Below are positions 9,062 to 17,438 of a stretch of DNA of 64,000 nucleotides, piece after piece. The DNA comes from Planctomycetota bacterium (GTDB taxonomy: Bacteria > Planctomycetota > UBA1135 > UBA2386). Location: positions 434,001 through 498,000 of the forward strand of contig JADJWQ010000001.1 in the NCBI GenBank assembly GCA_016716265.1, written 5' to 3'. Every line of letters starts with the position of its first letter. Within the stretch, counting starts at the first letter, position 1. The translations under genes and the position numbers were made by a program. The notes under the pieces are model-generated. The model was not told where the DNA came from. It did no database searches and saw nothing but the letters and a program-made list of their open reading frames with translations.

Positions 9062-9835
9062 TCAGCCGGCGATGAGCAGCGTCAGCGCCATCACGGCCAT
9101 GCCACCGACGAGGCCGTAGACGGACAGGTGACCCGGCTCGTAGCGCTTCGCGTTCGGCAGCAGCTGGTCCATCGACAGGAACACCATGATGCCGGCGACC
9201 GCCGCCAGCACGCCGCCGGTAACGGCCGGCGACAGGAACGGACCGAGCACGAGCCACGCACAGGCCGCGCCGACCGGCTCGCTCAGACCGGACAGCAGCG
9301 AGTACCAGAACGCCTTCCGCTTGTCGCCGGTCGCGTAGTAGATCGGCACCGCCACCGAGATCCCCTCCGGGATGTTGTGCAGCGCGACCGCGAGCGTGAT
9401 CGCGACGCCGCGCGCGGAGCCGTCGAGCGCACTGAAGAAGGTCGCGGCTCCCTCCGGGAAGTTGTGGATGCCGATCGCGAGCGCGGTGAGCACGCCGAGC
9501 CGGTGCAGATGCTGGTCGGCGGCGCCGGGCGGCGGCCCGGCCATGTCCTCGACGAGGTTCGCATCGTGCGGGTTCTCCGGGGCGGGCAGGATCCGGTCGA
9601 GCAGCACCGACAGCAGCACCCCGACGAAGAAGCAGCCGACCGCCTGCCAATCGCCGAGCGCCCGCCGGGCCTCCGGCAGCAGCTCGACGAACGACACGTA
9701 GATCATCACGCCGCCCGAGAAACCGAGCGCGGCACCGAGCAGCCGCGTATTGGTCCGATGCGCGAAGAACGCGAGTGCGCTGCCGATCCCCGTCGACAGC
9801 CCCGCGACCGCGCTCATCCCCAGTGCCCCCCACAT
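9062..9835 (-). CDS. ZIP-family divalent metal transporter
   Basis: 257 residues with about eight membrane helices. The two signature metal-binding helices are intact: IGIHNFPEGAATFF and VALHNIPEGISVAVPIYY. Between helices 3 and 4 there is a loop with His residues (QHLHRLG). The layout matches bacterial ZupT/GufA-type zinc and iron uptake proteins. A ribosome-binding site AGGAAG precedes the ATG, and this site lies inside one arm of a long inverted repeat, which suggests post-transcriptional or operator-type control, possibly metal-responsive (inferred). It is last in the leftward run after the V-ATPase and GT4 genes. Confidence 0.92.
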   Translation of the reverse strand: MWGALGMSAVAGLSTGIGSALAFFAHRTNTRLLGAALGFSGGVMIYVSFVELLPEARRALGDWQAVGCFFVGVLLSVLLDRILPAPENPHDANLVEDMAGPPPGAADQHLHRLGVLTALAIGIHNFPEGAATFFSALDGSARGVAITLAVALHNIPEGISVAVPIYYATGDKRKAFWYSLLSGLSEPVGAACAWLVLGPFLSPAVTGGVLAAVAGIMVFLSMDQLLPNAKRYEPGHLSVYGLVGGMAVMALTLLIAG

Positions 9836-9839
9836 GAGA

Positions 9840-9937
9840 CTTCCTATCGGTACCGCGTACGATTATTACATTAGCCGGCTTCCAACCGGGCGACCGACCC
9901 GCTTGATGTAAGAATCGTACGCGGTACCGATCGGAAG
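9840..9937. repeat. Long inverted repeat between GT4 stop and ZIP start
   Basis: Arms 9840-9871 and 9906-9937 are 32 bp with 30 matches, separated by 34 bp; the core of each arm is ATCGGTACCGCGTACGATT. The right arm ends 2 bp from the GT4 stop codon. The left arm covers the ZIP ribosome-binding site. In RNA it would form a very stable hairpin, acting as terminator or attenuator, or the arms could be two copies of a regulator site. Confidence 0.85.
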
Positions 9938-9938
9938 C

Positions 9939-11264
9939 TCACGGGTAGGCGGGGGGGGGCGGGAGGATCGGGGGGTGTTGGAGGGCAGACCACAGGCGAC
10001 GCTCGGCGCGGGCGAACAGGTGGGCTGCACGGCGCGTCGGAGCGACGGTCGGCGGCAGCGGTAGCGGGCCGTGTGCGCCTGATCGCGCTTCGCTGTAGCG
10101 GGCCAGCAGCGCGGCGGCCTCGCCCGCCGGGGTCGGGAGCATCGGGTCAGCCGGCTCTCGCAATGCACTCAAACGCTGCTCGTCGCACAGGAGCATCGCC
10201 AGCGAACCGGGGTCGTTGGGCTCGAAGAACGCCGTCGCCGCGGGATCGCAATGCTCGCGGAAGGCGGGCAGGTCGCTCGCGAGCACCGGCAGGCCCAGGC
10301 ACCGCGCCTCGTCGAGCACGAGGCCGTAGCTCTCGTGACAGATCGACGGCAGCACCGCGTAGTCGCCCGGCGCAGACGCCAGATCACGGACCTCGAAGCG
10401 GCCGTGGAAGGTCACGGGCATGCGCGCACTGCGGCGCTGCAGACGCTCGCGGTAGGCCACGTCGTGCGCCTCACCGAACACGTGCAGCTCCCAGCCGGAC
10501 TGCACCGAGAACAGGGCGTCGAGCACGACGTCGAGCCCCTTGTCGGGATAGACGCTCCCCCAGAACAGCAGGCGTCTGCCACGCTCCGCCCCCACCGCGC
10601 GCCGGGCAGGCCGGTCCAGGAGCGGCGGCGGCGACACGAACACTTCGCCCAGCGGGCCGTCCGCGAAGCTGGCGAGGCCGTCCGCATGCGCACGGCTCGG
10701 CGCGAAGCGCAGGTGCGCGGCCCGCACCTCGTCGAGCAGGTCGGCGCGGTGCAGCGCGAACGCCTCGGCCCGTTCGTCGTCACCGACCCACGCCGCCGCG
10801 GGCGGCGCGACCGGCGCATCGTCACCGACGAGCCGGGCCGGATCGACCGTCTGAGTCCAATAGTCGTGCAGCGTGCACGCCACGACCGGCACGCCTTCGT
10901 CGCGCGCGAGACGCACGAGATCGGTCGTCAGCCGGATCCAATGGTGCACGTGCACCACGTCGGGGCGCTCGGCCCGCAGCACGCCGCGGAACGCCTCCCC
11001 CACCCGTGGCGACCACGCCTTCTCCCAAGACTCGAAATGCACGTCCTGCCGGTGCATCCGCAGCACGCGCAATGCAGCTCCCGTCCCGTCGTCGAACCGC
11101 TGCTCGTCGATCCGCGACGACGGTGCGACCGTCAGCGACCCGGCGATCACCGCGACGTCGTGCCCGGCTGCCAGCATCGCCCGCGCGAGCGCGATCACCG
11201 TGCGCTCCGTCCCACCCGGTGCCGTCTCGGGCGGGAACGCGTGCAGCACGTGCAGGACCTTCAC
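9939..11264 (-). CDS. GT4-family glycosyltransferase
   Basis: 441 residues with a GT-B fold. The N-terminal domain starts KVLHVLHAFPPETAPGGTERT, the donor/acceptor glycine-rich loop of GT4 enzymes, with an EGVPVVACTLHDYW segment later. The C-terminal nucleotide-sugar domain has LLFWGSVYPDKGLDVVLDAL, VTFHGRFEV, and the EX7E-like region CHESYGLVLDEARCLGLPVLAS. It would transfer a sugar from an NDP-sugar to a glycan or lipid at the inner membrane. The GTG start overlaps the stop of V-ATPase subunit A (GTGA), an unusual coupling of an envelope-glycan gene to an ion pump. Confidence 0.9.
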   Translation of the reverse strand: MKVLHVLHAFPPETAPGGTERTVIALARAMLAAGHDVAVIAGSLTVAPSSRIDEQRFDDGTGAALRVLRMHRQDVHFESWEKAWSPRVGEAFRGVLRAERPDVVHVHHWIRLTTDLVRLARDEGVPVVACTLHDYWTQTVDPARLVGDDAPVAPPAAAWVGDDERAEAFALHRADLLDEVRAAHLRFAPSRAHADGLASFADGPLGEVFVSPPPLLDRPARRAVGAERGRRLLFWGSVYPDKGLDVVLDALFSVQSGWELHVFGEAHDVAYRERLQRRSARMPVTFHGRFEVRDLASAPGDYAVLPSICHESYGLVLDEARCLGLPVLASDLPAFREHCDPAATAFFEPNDPGSLAMLLCDEQRLSALREPADPMLPTPAGEAAALLARYSEARSGAHGPLPLPPTVAPTRRAAHLFARAERRLWSALQHPPILPPPPAYP

Positions 11265-13132
11265 GGCGCGGTGCGAGCCTCCAGCTCGGAGTCGAACTTG
11301 CGCAGCAGCTCGGTGTAGTCGGGCGTGCCGTCGGCGGCGTAGTTGAAGTTGCGGAACAGGCCCGACAGCCGCGTGAAGAAGTCCCTCGCCTCGTCCTTGT
11401 CGGCGAACCGCAGCTGCCGCGCGGCGAGCTCATGCATCTTCCCGAACGCGAGCTTCTGTCGCTCGAGCGGGCAGCTCACGTCGACCGCGTCGAACGCGTC
11501 CTGCTGCAGGTAGCAGAGGTCGATGAACCGGGCCTTCTGATAGACGACGAAGTCCTCGAGCGTGATGCCCTCCTCGCCGGTCACCTGCATCATCCGCTCG
11601 ACGGCGTCGCCGCGCGCGAGCAGGTCGTGTACCTCCCGCACCGACTTCGTCCAGCGCGGGTCGACCTCGCGCTCGAACCACGGTGCGAGCTGCTCGCGAT
11701 AGCGTGACCAGGACAGCAGCGGGTCGACCGCCGGATAGAAGCGCTTGTAGGCGCGGTCGGAGCTCAGCCCGAGGAAGCACTTCACCGTCGCGAGCGTCGA
11801 TTGCGTGACCGGCTCCTCGAAGTTGCCGCCGGCCGGCGACACCGTGCCGATCATCGTCAGGCTGCCGAGCTGCCCGGCCGTGTTGCGGATCACCCCGGCG
11901 CGCTCGTAGACGGCCTTGATCGACGAGTCCAGATAGGCGGGGAACGCCTCCTCGCCGGGGATCTCCTCGAGGCGCCCGGACGTCTCGCGCATCGCCTGCG
12001 CCCAGCGCGACGTGGAGTCTGCCAGCAGCAGCACGTCGAGACCGGTCTGGCGGTAGTACTCGGCGAGCGTGATCCCGGTGTAGATCGACGCCTCGCGCGC
12101 TGCCACCGGCATGGACGACGTGTTGCAGATGACGATCGTGCGGTCCATCAGCGACCCGCCACCACGCGGGTCGGTCATCTTCGGGAACTCGGTGAGCGTC
12201 TCGACCACCTCACCCGCCCGCTCGCCGCAGGCGACGACGATCACGACGTCGACGTCCGCATAGCGAGCGACGAGTCCCTGTAGCACGGTCTTGCCGGCGC
12301 CGAACGGTCCCGGGATGCAGCCCGTGCCACCGCGCGCAATGGGGAAGAACGTGTCGATCAGCCGCATGGTGGTGACCATCGGCCGCTCGGGGTACTTCCG
12401 CTCGCAGATCCCGCGCTCGACCATGCCGGCCGGCAACGGGCGCCGCACCGGCCAGCGCCGCAGCATCGTGACGGGTAGCTCGTCGCCACCGGCGGGCTTC
12501 AGCCGGGCGATCGCCGACTCGACCCGGAACCGGCCCTGCCCGATCCAGGTGACCTCGGCCTCGCCGTCGAGATCGAAGGGTGCCAGGATCCTGTGCTCGA
12601 GGCGCTTCTCCTGCACGACGCCGAGCACCGCGCCCGCCCGCACGCGCGCGCCGACCGCGACCTTCGGCGTGAACGCCCACTCGGCGTCGCGATCGACCGC
12701 GCGCAGCGCGATGCCGCGCGGCATGAACGCACCGTGCAATTGCGCGAGCCCCTCGAGCGGGTTCTGCAGGCCGTCGAAGATCTGCCCGAGCAGCCCGGGT
12801 CCGAGCTCGACCGACAAGAGCCGTCCGGTCTGCTCGACCGGATCGCCGATGCCCACACCGCGCGTGTTCTCGAATACCTGGGCCTCGGCGGTGCGACCGT
12901 GAACGCGCAGCACCTCGCCCTGCAGCCGCTCCGTGCGCTCGCCCGGCTTCGCCGGTGGACACACGAACACGACCTCGTTCTTGGTCAGCGGCCGCCCGCC
13001 GGACTGCGCCATCTCGATGGTCACCAGGTCGTCCTGCACGGCGACGACGCGCGCCGGCGCGGCCTCGCCTGCGACGTGCGTCGCGTCGTCCGTCATCACG
13101 TTGGGTCCTCGCGTCACGGCTCCTCCCGTCAC
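11261..13132 (-). CDS. atpA: V-type ATP synthase/ATPase subunit A
   Basis: 623 residues, catalytic subunit. The Walker A is GPFGAGKTVLQG, the Walker B region is VIVVACGERAGE, and the family-typical non-homologous insert lies between the N-terminal barrel (ARVVAVQDDLVTIEM) and the nucleotide domain. LLADSTSRWAQAMRE and GRLEEIPGEEAFPAYL are conserved A-subunit segments. The GTG at 13132 overlaps the DUF2764 stop (GTGA) and has GAGGA 6 bp upstream; an ATG at 13096 is an equally good start. It sits last of the ATPase genes, whereas in the usual arrangement A precedes B directly. Confidence 0.97.
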   Translation of the reverse strand: MTGGAVTRGPNVMTDDATHVAGEAAPARVVAVQDDLVTIEMAQSGGRPLTKNEVVFVCPPAKPGERTERLQGEVLRVHGRTAEAQVFENTRGVGIGDPVEQTGRLLSVELGPGLLGQIFDGLQNPLEGLAQLHGAFMPRGIALRAVDRDAEWAFTPKVAVGARVRAGAVLGVVQEKRLEHRILAPFDLDGEAEVTWIGQGRFRVESAIARLKPAGGDELPVTMLRRWPVRRPLPAGMVERGICERKYPERPMVTTMRLIDTFFPIARGGTGCIPGPFGAGKTVLQGLVARYADVDVVIVVACGERAGEVVETLTEFPKMTDPRGGGSLMDRTIVICNTSSMPVAAREASIYTGITLAEYYRQTGLDVLLLADSTSRWAQAMRETSGRLEEIPGEEAFPAYLDSSIKAVYERAGVIRNTAGQLGSLTMIGTVSPAGGNFEEPVTQSTLATVKCFLGLSSDRAYKRFYPAVDPLLSWSRYREQLAPWFEREVDPRWTKSVREVHDLLARGDAVERMMQVTGEEGITLEDFVVYQKARFIDLCYLQQDAFDAVDVSCPLERQKLAFGKMHELAARQLRFADKDEARDFFTRLSGLFRNFNYAADGTPDYTELLRKFDSELEARTAP

Positions 13133-13827
13133 TGCGAATCCTCGCCGCCGAACTCCAACCGGAGCCCGGTCAATGCCTGCGACAGCAGCCGGTCGAACCG
13201 CTCGGTCGCCGGCTGGGGAAGCTGGTGCGCGCTCCGATCGACGAGCCCCCAGCGCAACACGTAGGCGACGACTGCCTCGAGGTCGAAGCGGTGCTCGTGC
13301 CCGAGCGCGTCGTCGAGCATCTTCCAGGCGACGCCGACGAGCAGCCGCTCCAGCCCGATCGCATCACCGATCCGCAGCAGCCGCTCCGCCTCGCCGAGCC
13401 ACGGCAATGCGCCCTCGAGCCGGAACGCTGGCGCCTCCCAATGGACGCGGGCGGCCTCGACGCCACGCCCCCAGCCGATCGCACCGGTCGGCGGCGGCAT
13501 GCCGAGCCGCCGCCTGCGGAGGTTCGCGATCAGCGTGCGCATCTCGAGACGGTCGCCGACGATCCTCCGCAGCACCGGGCGGCCGTCGAGGTCCGCCCAC
13601 AGTCGTTCGAGCCGGAGCTGGACGTCACGATCGCTCGCCTCGAGCGCCAGCCGCTCGCCGTGCACGACGTAGTCGATGCGCTCGACCAGCGAGCGGTCCG
13701 CGGGTTCGAGCCACGCCAGACGCTGACCGAGCCGCAGCCGGTTGATCGGCGGGCGGTCGACGCCGAACGGCCTGCCGAGGTGCGGCAGGCTCGCCAGCAG
13801 CATCACGTAGCGGTCGGAGCTTCCCAT
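13129..13827 (-). CDS. DUF2764 V-ATPase-associated protein
   Basis: 232 residues beginning SSDRYVMLLASLPHLGRPF, the family hallmark (a YxxLxxSLP-type opening), followed by PPINRLRLGQRLAWL. Mostly helical, with no signal peptide. DUF2764 genes sit between subunits E and A in the V-ATPase operons of chlamydiae, spirochaetes and planctomycetes. It is thought to replace a stalk subunit such as C, but the role is unproven. Here too it lies between E and A. Confidence 0.85.
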   Translation of the reverse strand: MGSSDRYVMLLASLPHLGRPFGVDRPPINRLRLGQRLAWLEPADRSLVERIDYVVHGERLALEASDRDVQLRLERLWADLDGRPVLRRIVGDRLEMRTLIANLRRRRLGMPPPTGAIGWGRGVEAARVHWEAPAFRLEGALPWLGEAERLLRIGDAIGLERLLVGVAWKMLDDALGHEHRFDLEAVVAYVLRWGLVDRSAHQLPQPATERFDRLLSQALTGLRLEFGGEDSQ

Positions 13828-13842
13828 CGCGAGGCTCGGCCG

Positions 13843-14529
13843 TCAGCCGGACACGTCCTGCAGGTAGGCCCGGAACCGCGGCTGCAGGTGCTCGAGGACC
13901 ACCGCCGCGACGGTGTGCTCGTCGAGCTCGATCCGCACGGCATCGCCGTCCAGACGGATCGACAGACCGTGCGCTCCGCGCTCGGCCGCAGGTCGCAACG
14001 CGACGCCATCGCGCAGCACGTCGCGTGCGACCGCCCGCACGAAATGGGTCAGCGTGCCGCGGTCGAGCTCGCCCTCCTCGCGTCGCAGCGCGTCGAGGTC
14101 GAGCGCCTGCTGCGGCAGCAGGATCTCGACCTCGCCTGCCGACTCGACGGCCGGCCGCACGCGCCCGGCGACCTCGACCACCATGCGCTCGAGCACGCTC
14201 TGCGACTCCAGGGCCTCGCCCACCATGCGAGCGACCTGCGCACGGAAGCGCTGCTCGAGCGATTCGACCAGCGACAGCACCGCGTCGCGCGACGCGACGC
14301 GCAGGGCCTGCTCGCCGGCGCGGCGCATCTCCTCGGCCTCGGCGCGCGCGCGCTGCACGATCGCTTCCGATTCGCGCTCGGCTTCACGCCGCAGCGCCCG
14401 GGCCCGCTCCTCGGCGTCGCCGACGATGCGCGCGGCCTCGTCGCGGCCCTTCTGCACGCCGTCGTCGCGCAACCGCGCGATCAACTCCTCGACGCCCTTG
14501 CTGACGACGTCTTCCTGCGGATCGGTCAT
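13843..14529 (-). CDS. atpE: V-type ATPase subunit E (peripheral stalk)
   Basis: 228 residues. The first 120 form an Arg/Glu/Ala-rich coiled coil (IVGDAEERARALRREAERESEA) followed by a compact C-terminal domain, the standard layout of the peripheral stalk subunit E. The C-terminus is VVLEHLQPRFRAYLQDV, where most homologues end with a similar helix. Separated from DUF2764 by 15 bp and from K by 40 bp. Confidence 0.85.
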   Translation of the reverse strand: MTDPQEDVVSKGVEELIARLRDDGVQKGRDEAARIVGDAEERARALRREAERESEAIVQRARAEAEEMRRAGEQALRVASRDAVLSLVESLEQRFRAQVARMVGEALESQSVLERMVVEVAGRVRPAVESAGEVEILLPQQALDLDALRREEGELDRGTLTHFVRAVARDVLRDGVALRPAAERGAHGLSIRLDGDAVRIELDEHTVAAVVLEHLQPRFRAYLQDVSG

Positions 14530-14569
14530 CGCTCGCTCCTCGCGACTCGGGCCTGCGGAGCCATCGGGC

Positions 14570-15019
14570 TCACGCCTTCGGGATTCCCGCGCTGACGACG
14601 AGCGCGAAGATGAACGAGAACACCGCGAAGCCCTCGACGATCGCGGCAGGTGCGAGCGACAGACCGAACACCTCGGGCTTGCTCTTCGTCGCCTGGATCG
14701 ACGATGCGCAGCAGTGCCCCTGGCGGATCGCGCTGAGCATCAGCGCGAGGCCGGTCAGGATTCCGATGCCCGCGAGCCCGCCGGCGGTCGCCTCGGTGAC
14801 GGCGCGCTGCAGGCTGAACATCACGACGATGCCGTAGACCGTCTGCGAGCTCGGCATGGCCGACACGCCCACGAAGCGGCCATGGCCGCCGTCGGTCTCG
14901 AGCATCGCCCCGATCGCGGCTTGCCCCGCGACCGCGCAGCCGATCACGCTGCCGATGGCGCCGAGGGCGATCGGCGCGTAGAGACCGGCCCATCCGAGCA
15001 CGAGCAACAGGTCGTTCAT
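14570..15019 (-). CDS. atpK: V-type ATPase proteolipid subunit K
   Basis: 149 residues, four membrane helices as two hairpins. The ion-site residues of the sodium-binding NtpK type seem to be present: an S-Q pair in MPSSQTVYG, Gln in AIRQGHCCAS, and the key Glu in AIVEGFAVFSFIF. Only the second hairpin carries the carboxylate, normal for V-type K. Sodium coupling is inferred from these residues only. The ATG overlaps the stop of subunit I (ATGA). Confidence 0.93.
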   Translation of the reverse strand: MNDLLLVLGWAGLYAPIALGAIGSVIGCAVAGQAAIGAMLETDGGHGRFVGVSAMPSSQTVYGIVVMFSLQRAVTEATAGGLAGIGILTGLALMLSAIRQGHCCASSIQATKSKPEVFGLSLAPAAIVEGFAVFSFIFALVVSAGIPKA

Positions 15020-16842
15020 CGTTCGACTTCCCTCTTGGCGAAGGGGCGGAACGGCCGCCCCTCCTCGCTGAGGCCCCACTGATAGAACTCGATGAAGTTG
15101 AGACGGAGCCCGTGCACGAGGCCGCCGATCAATCCGAGCACCAGATTGATCGCGTGGCCGATCACGAGCAGCACGATGGCGAACAACAGGCCGATGCCGG
15201 GCATCGCATCCTGGATGTCGCTCGCGAGCGAGTTGAACGTCATCGCCAGCGACGAGCTGGCGAGCCCCAGCGCGAACAGCCGCAGGTAGCTGAGCACGTC
15301 GCCGAACAGGCGCGTGATGTTGGTCAGGCCGAGCGCGCCGGCCGCCAGGCGTTTCAGCACGTCGAGCGGTCCCGCGATGCGGCGGTCGCTCTGGAAGAAC
15401 AGGATCCCCAGCAGCCCGAGCGCGACGAGCCCGTAGCCGAGCGGACGTTGACCAGGACCGGCGAGCCACAGCACGAGGCCACCGGCGAGCACACCGACCC
15501 AGCCGAGCGGCGGCACCGCACGGGCGCGCGTGCGCGCGCGCGACGCGACGATCGTATTGGCGAGGGCAAGGTGTGCCGCGCCGATCAGCACCGATACGCG
15601 CATCATCGAGTCGAAGTCGTCGAGCGGCAGCACGTGGAGCTTCGCGAGGAATCCGTGCTGCGGCGTGACGCCGAACCAGCTCCCGACGATCGCACCGTAG
15701 ACGACGCCCGCCGCGAGCATGCCGCCGACGAGCAGCCGGATGCGCGCGCCTTTCTCCGTCCGACCGAGCTTCCGCCAGCCGATCAGCAGCCCCGCACCGA
15801 GCAGCAGCGCGTAGCCGGCGTCGGCCAGGATCATCGCGAAGAAGGTCGCGAACGAGAACGCCACGACCGGCGACGGGTCCCAGTCGCGGTAGCCCGGCGT
15901 CTGGTAGAACTGCACGAGCTCCTCGCCACCGCCGAAATGGCGCGGATTGTCGAGCAGCGTCGGCGTCCGCGACTCCGGCGCCGGCTCGGCGGCGACCAGT
16001 GCGGCGCCGGACTTCGCGGCGAGCGACTCCAGCCTCGGCAGCTCCGCCGAGGGCACGAAGCCGCGGACGACGAATACCGCACCGTCCGCATCGCGCGCGC
16101 AGGCGTCGTGGGCGGCGTCGAGCGAGGCCCGGTCGGCAGCGCGGGCCAGATTGCGGACGATCGCGCTCTTCCAACGCGTCAATGCGTGCAGGTTGGCAGC
16201 GATCTCCTCGAGCTCCTGCTCGACCGACTCGAGCTCGCGGCGGAGCTGCTCGAGCGACACCTTGCCGGTGCGCGTCCGCAGGACCGGCATCGCGTTCGCC
16301 GGCGGCTGCGTCGGCGAGACGACGACGACCCAGCTCGTCCGCGCATCGCGGTGCACCACCTGCCACGGCAGGTCGAAGCCGCGCTCGGGCAGGTCGTCCA
16401 GCTCGCGCATCCGTGCGTTCGGCACGCGGTAGAACCACAGCCGGTACGGGCCGATCTCGCCGGGCTCCGGCAGCCGGAAGTCGCCCCAGTGCCGCAGGTC
16501 CTCGATCCGATCCTCGAGGAAGTCGCGGCGATCCTCGAGGTGCAGCCGCCGGCTCTCGAGCGCACCGACGCGGTCGACGACGGCGTCGAGGTCGAACGGC
16601 TCGTCGGCCCAGGCCTGCCGACGCGGGTGGTCGACACGCGCCAGCACCTTGAGCGCATCGAGGACCTCGCGGGGCGGCCGCCCGAGGTCGAGCTCGCGCG
16701 GCGGCGCGTCGCTCGGATTCGCGCGGGTGCCGGCGCCCGGCTCGACGTGCGTGCAGCCGAGCCGCTGCAGTTCGGCGAGCGTGTGGGTCCGGTCGACATC
16801 CCGGCCCACCAGCGCGAACTGGTGCAGGCGGACGATCGTCAC
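15016..16842 (-). CDS. atpI: V-type ATPase subunit I (a-type stator)
   Basis: 608 residues. The N-terminal cytosolic half (residues 1-310) has a coiled coil (LEQLRRELESVEQELEEIAANL). The C-terminal half has about seven membrane helices, beginning PVVAFSFATFFAMILADAGYALLLGAGLLIGW, the conserved FFAMILADAGYG-like motif, and continuing through GNALGLTNI-like ALGLTNITRLFGDVLSYLRL, which holds the essential Arg region. It forms the ion half-channels against the K ring. Overlaps D and K by 4 nt at either end. Confidence 0.95.
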   Translation of the reverse strand: MTIVRLHQFALVGRDVDRTHTLAELQRLGCTHVEPGAGTRANPSDAPPRELDLGRPPREVLDALKVLARVDHPRRQAWADEPFDLDAVVDRVGALESRRLHLEDRRDFLEDRIEDLRHWGDFRLPEPGEIGPYRLWFYRVPNARMRELDDLPERGFDLPWQVVHRDARTSWVVVVSPTQPPANAMPVLRTRTGKVSLEQLRRELESVEQELEEIAANLHALTRWKSAIVRNLARAADRASLDAAHDACARDADGAVFVVRGFVPSAELPRLESLAAKSGAALVAAEPAPESRTPTLLDNPRHFGGGEELVQFYQTPGYRDWDPSPVVAFSFATFFAMILADAGYALLLGAGLLIGWRKLGRTEKGARIRLLVGGMLAAGVVYGAIVGSWFGVTPQHGFLAKLHVLPLDDFDSMMRVSVLIGAAHLALANTIVASRARTRARAVPPLGWVGVLAGGLVLWLAGPGQRPLGYGLVALGLLGILFFQSDRRIAGPLDVLKRLAAGALGLTNITRLFGDVLSYLRLFALGLASSSLAMTFNSLASDIQDAMPGIGLLFAIVLLVIGHAINLVLGLIGGLVHGLRLNFIEFYQWGLSEEGRPFRPFAKREVER

Positions 16843-17438
16843 GACCGACCTCCGGCGCGGCTCTTCGCGATCTTGGCGCGGACCACACCCGCCCGCTCCG
16901 CATCGGACAGATGGAGCTGGATGCGGCGGACGTTCGCGCGCGTCTGCGGGATCAGCACCTTGTCGAACAGGTTGACGCGCTGCGTGATGACGCGCACCGC
17001 ACGCTCGAGGCGCCGCGTGCGCTCCTCGGCGACCCGCACGCGGATCTCGGACTCGATCGCGCGCCGCAGGCGGTCGACGAGCGGATCGACCCAGTGCGGC
17101 TTGGTCAGCAGCGAATAGTGCGCGACCTGGACGTCGACGCGCTCGAGCAGCGGCAGCTTCGTGCCGAGCCGGTTCTCGGTCGTCAGGTGGCAGGCCTTCA
17201 CGCGCACGAGGCCGTCGAGCGCGATCCGCTCGTCGGCGAGCATCGGCAGCTGCTCGCCGACCGACCGCGTCGCGGCGATCAGCTCGGCTCGCAGCGACGC
17301 GAGCTCGGCGCGCGCGGCGGCGCGCTCGGCGAGCAGCTGCCGCCGCTTCAGGTCGAGCGACGGCAGGAACTGCCGGTACGTCTTCAGCGCGCGCTGCTGT
17401 CGTTGCAGCTCCGCCTTGTTGAGCGCGATGCGGCTCAC
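16839..17438 (-). CDS. atpD: V-type ATPase subunit D (central stalk)
   Basis: 199 residues. Starts with GTG (VSRIALNKAELQRQQRAL), overlapping the subunit B stop as GTGA. It is two long antiparallel helices, as expected for the rotating central stalk; the C-terminal helix carries RVNLFDKVLIPQTRANVRRI, a highly conserved D-subunit segment. No F subunit gene follows. Confidence 0.93.
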   Translation of the reverse strand: MSRIALNKAELQRQQRALKTYRQFLPSLDLKRRQLLAERAAARAELASLRAELIAATRSVGEQLPMLADERIALDGLVRVKACHLTTENRLGTKLPLLERVDVQVAHYSLLTKPHWVDPLVDRLRRAIESEIRVRVAEERTRRLERAVRVITQRVNLFDKVLIPQTRANVRRIQLHLSDAERAGVVRAKIAKSRAGGRS

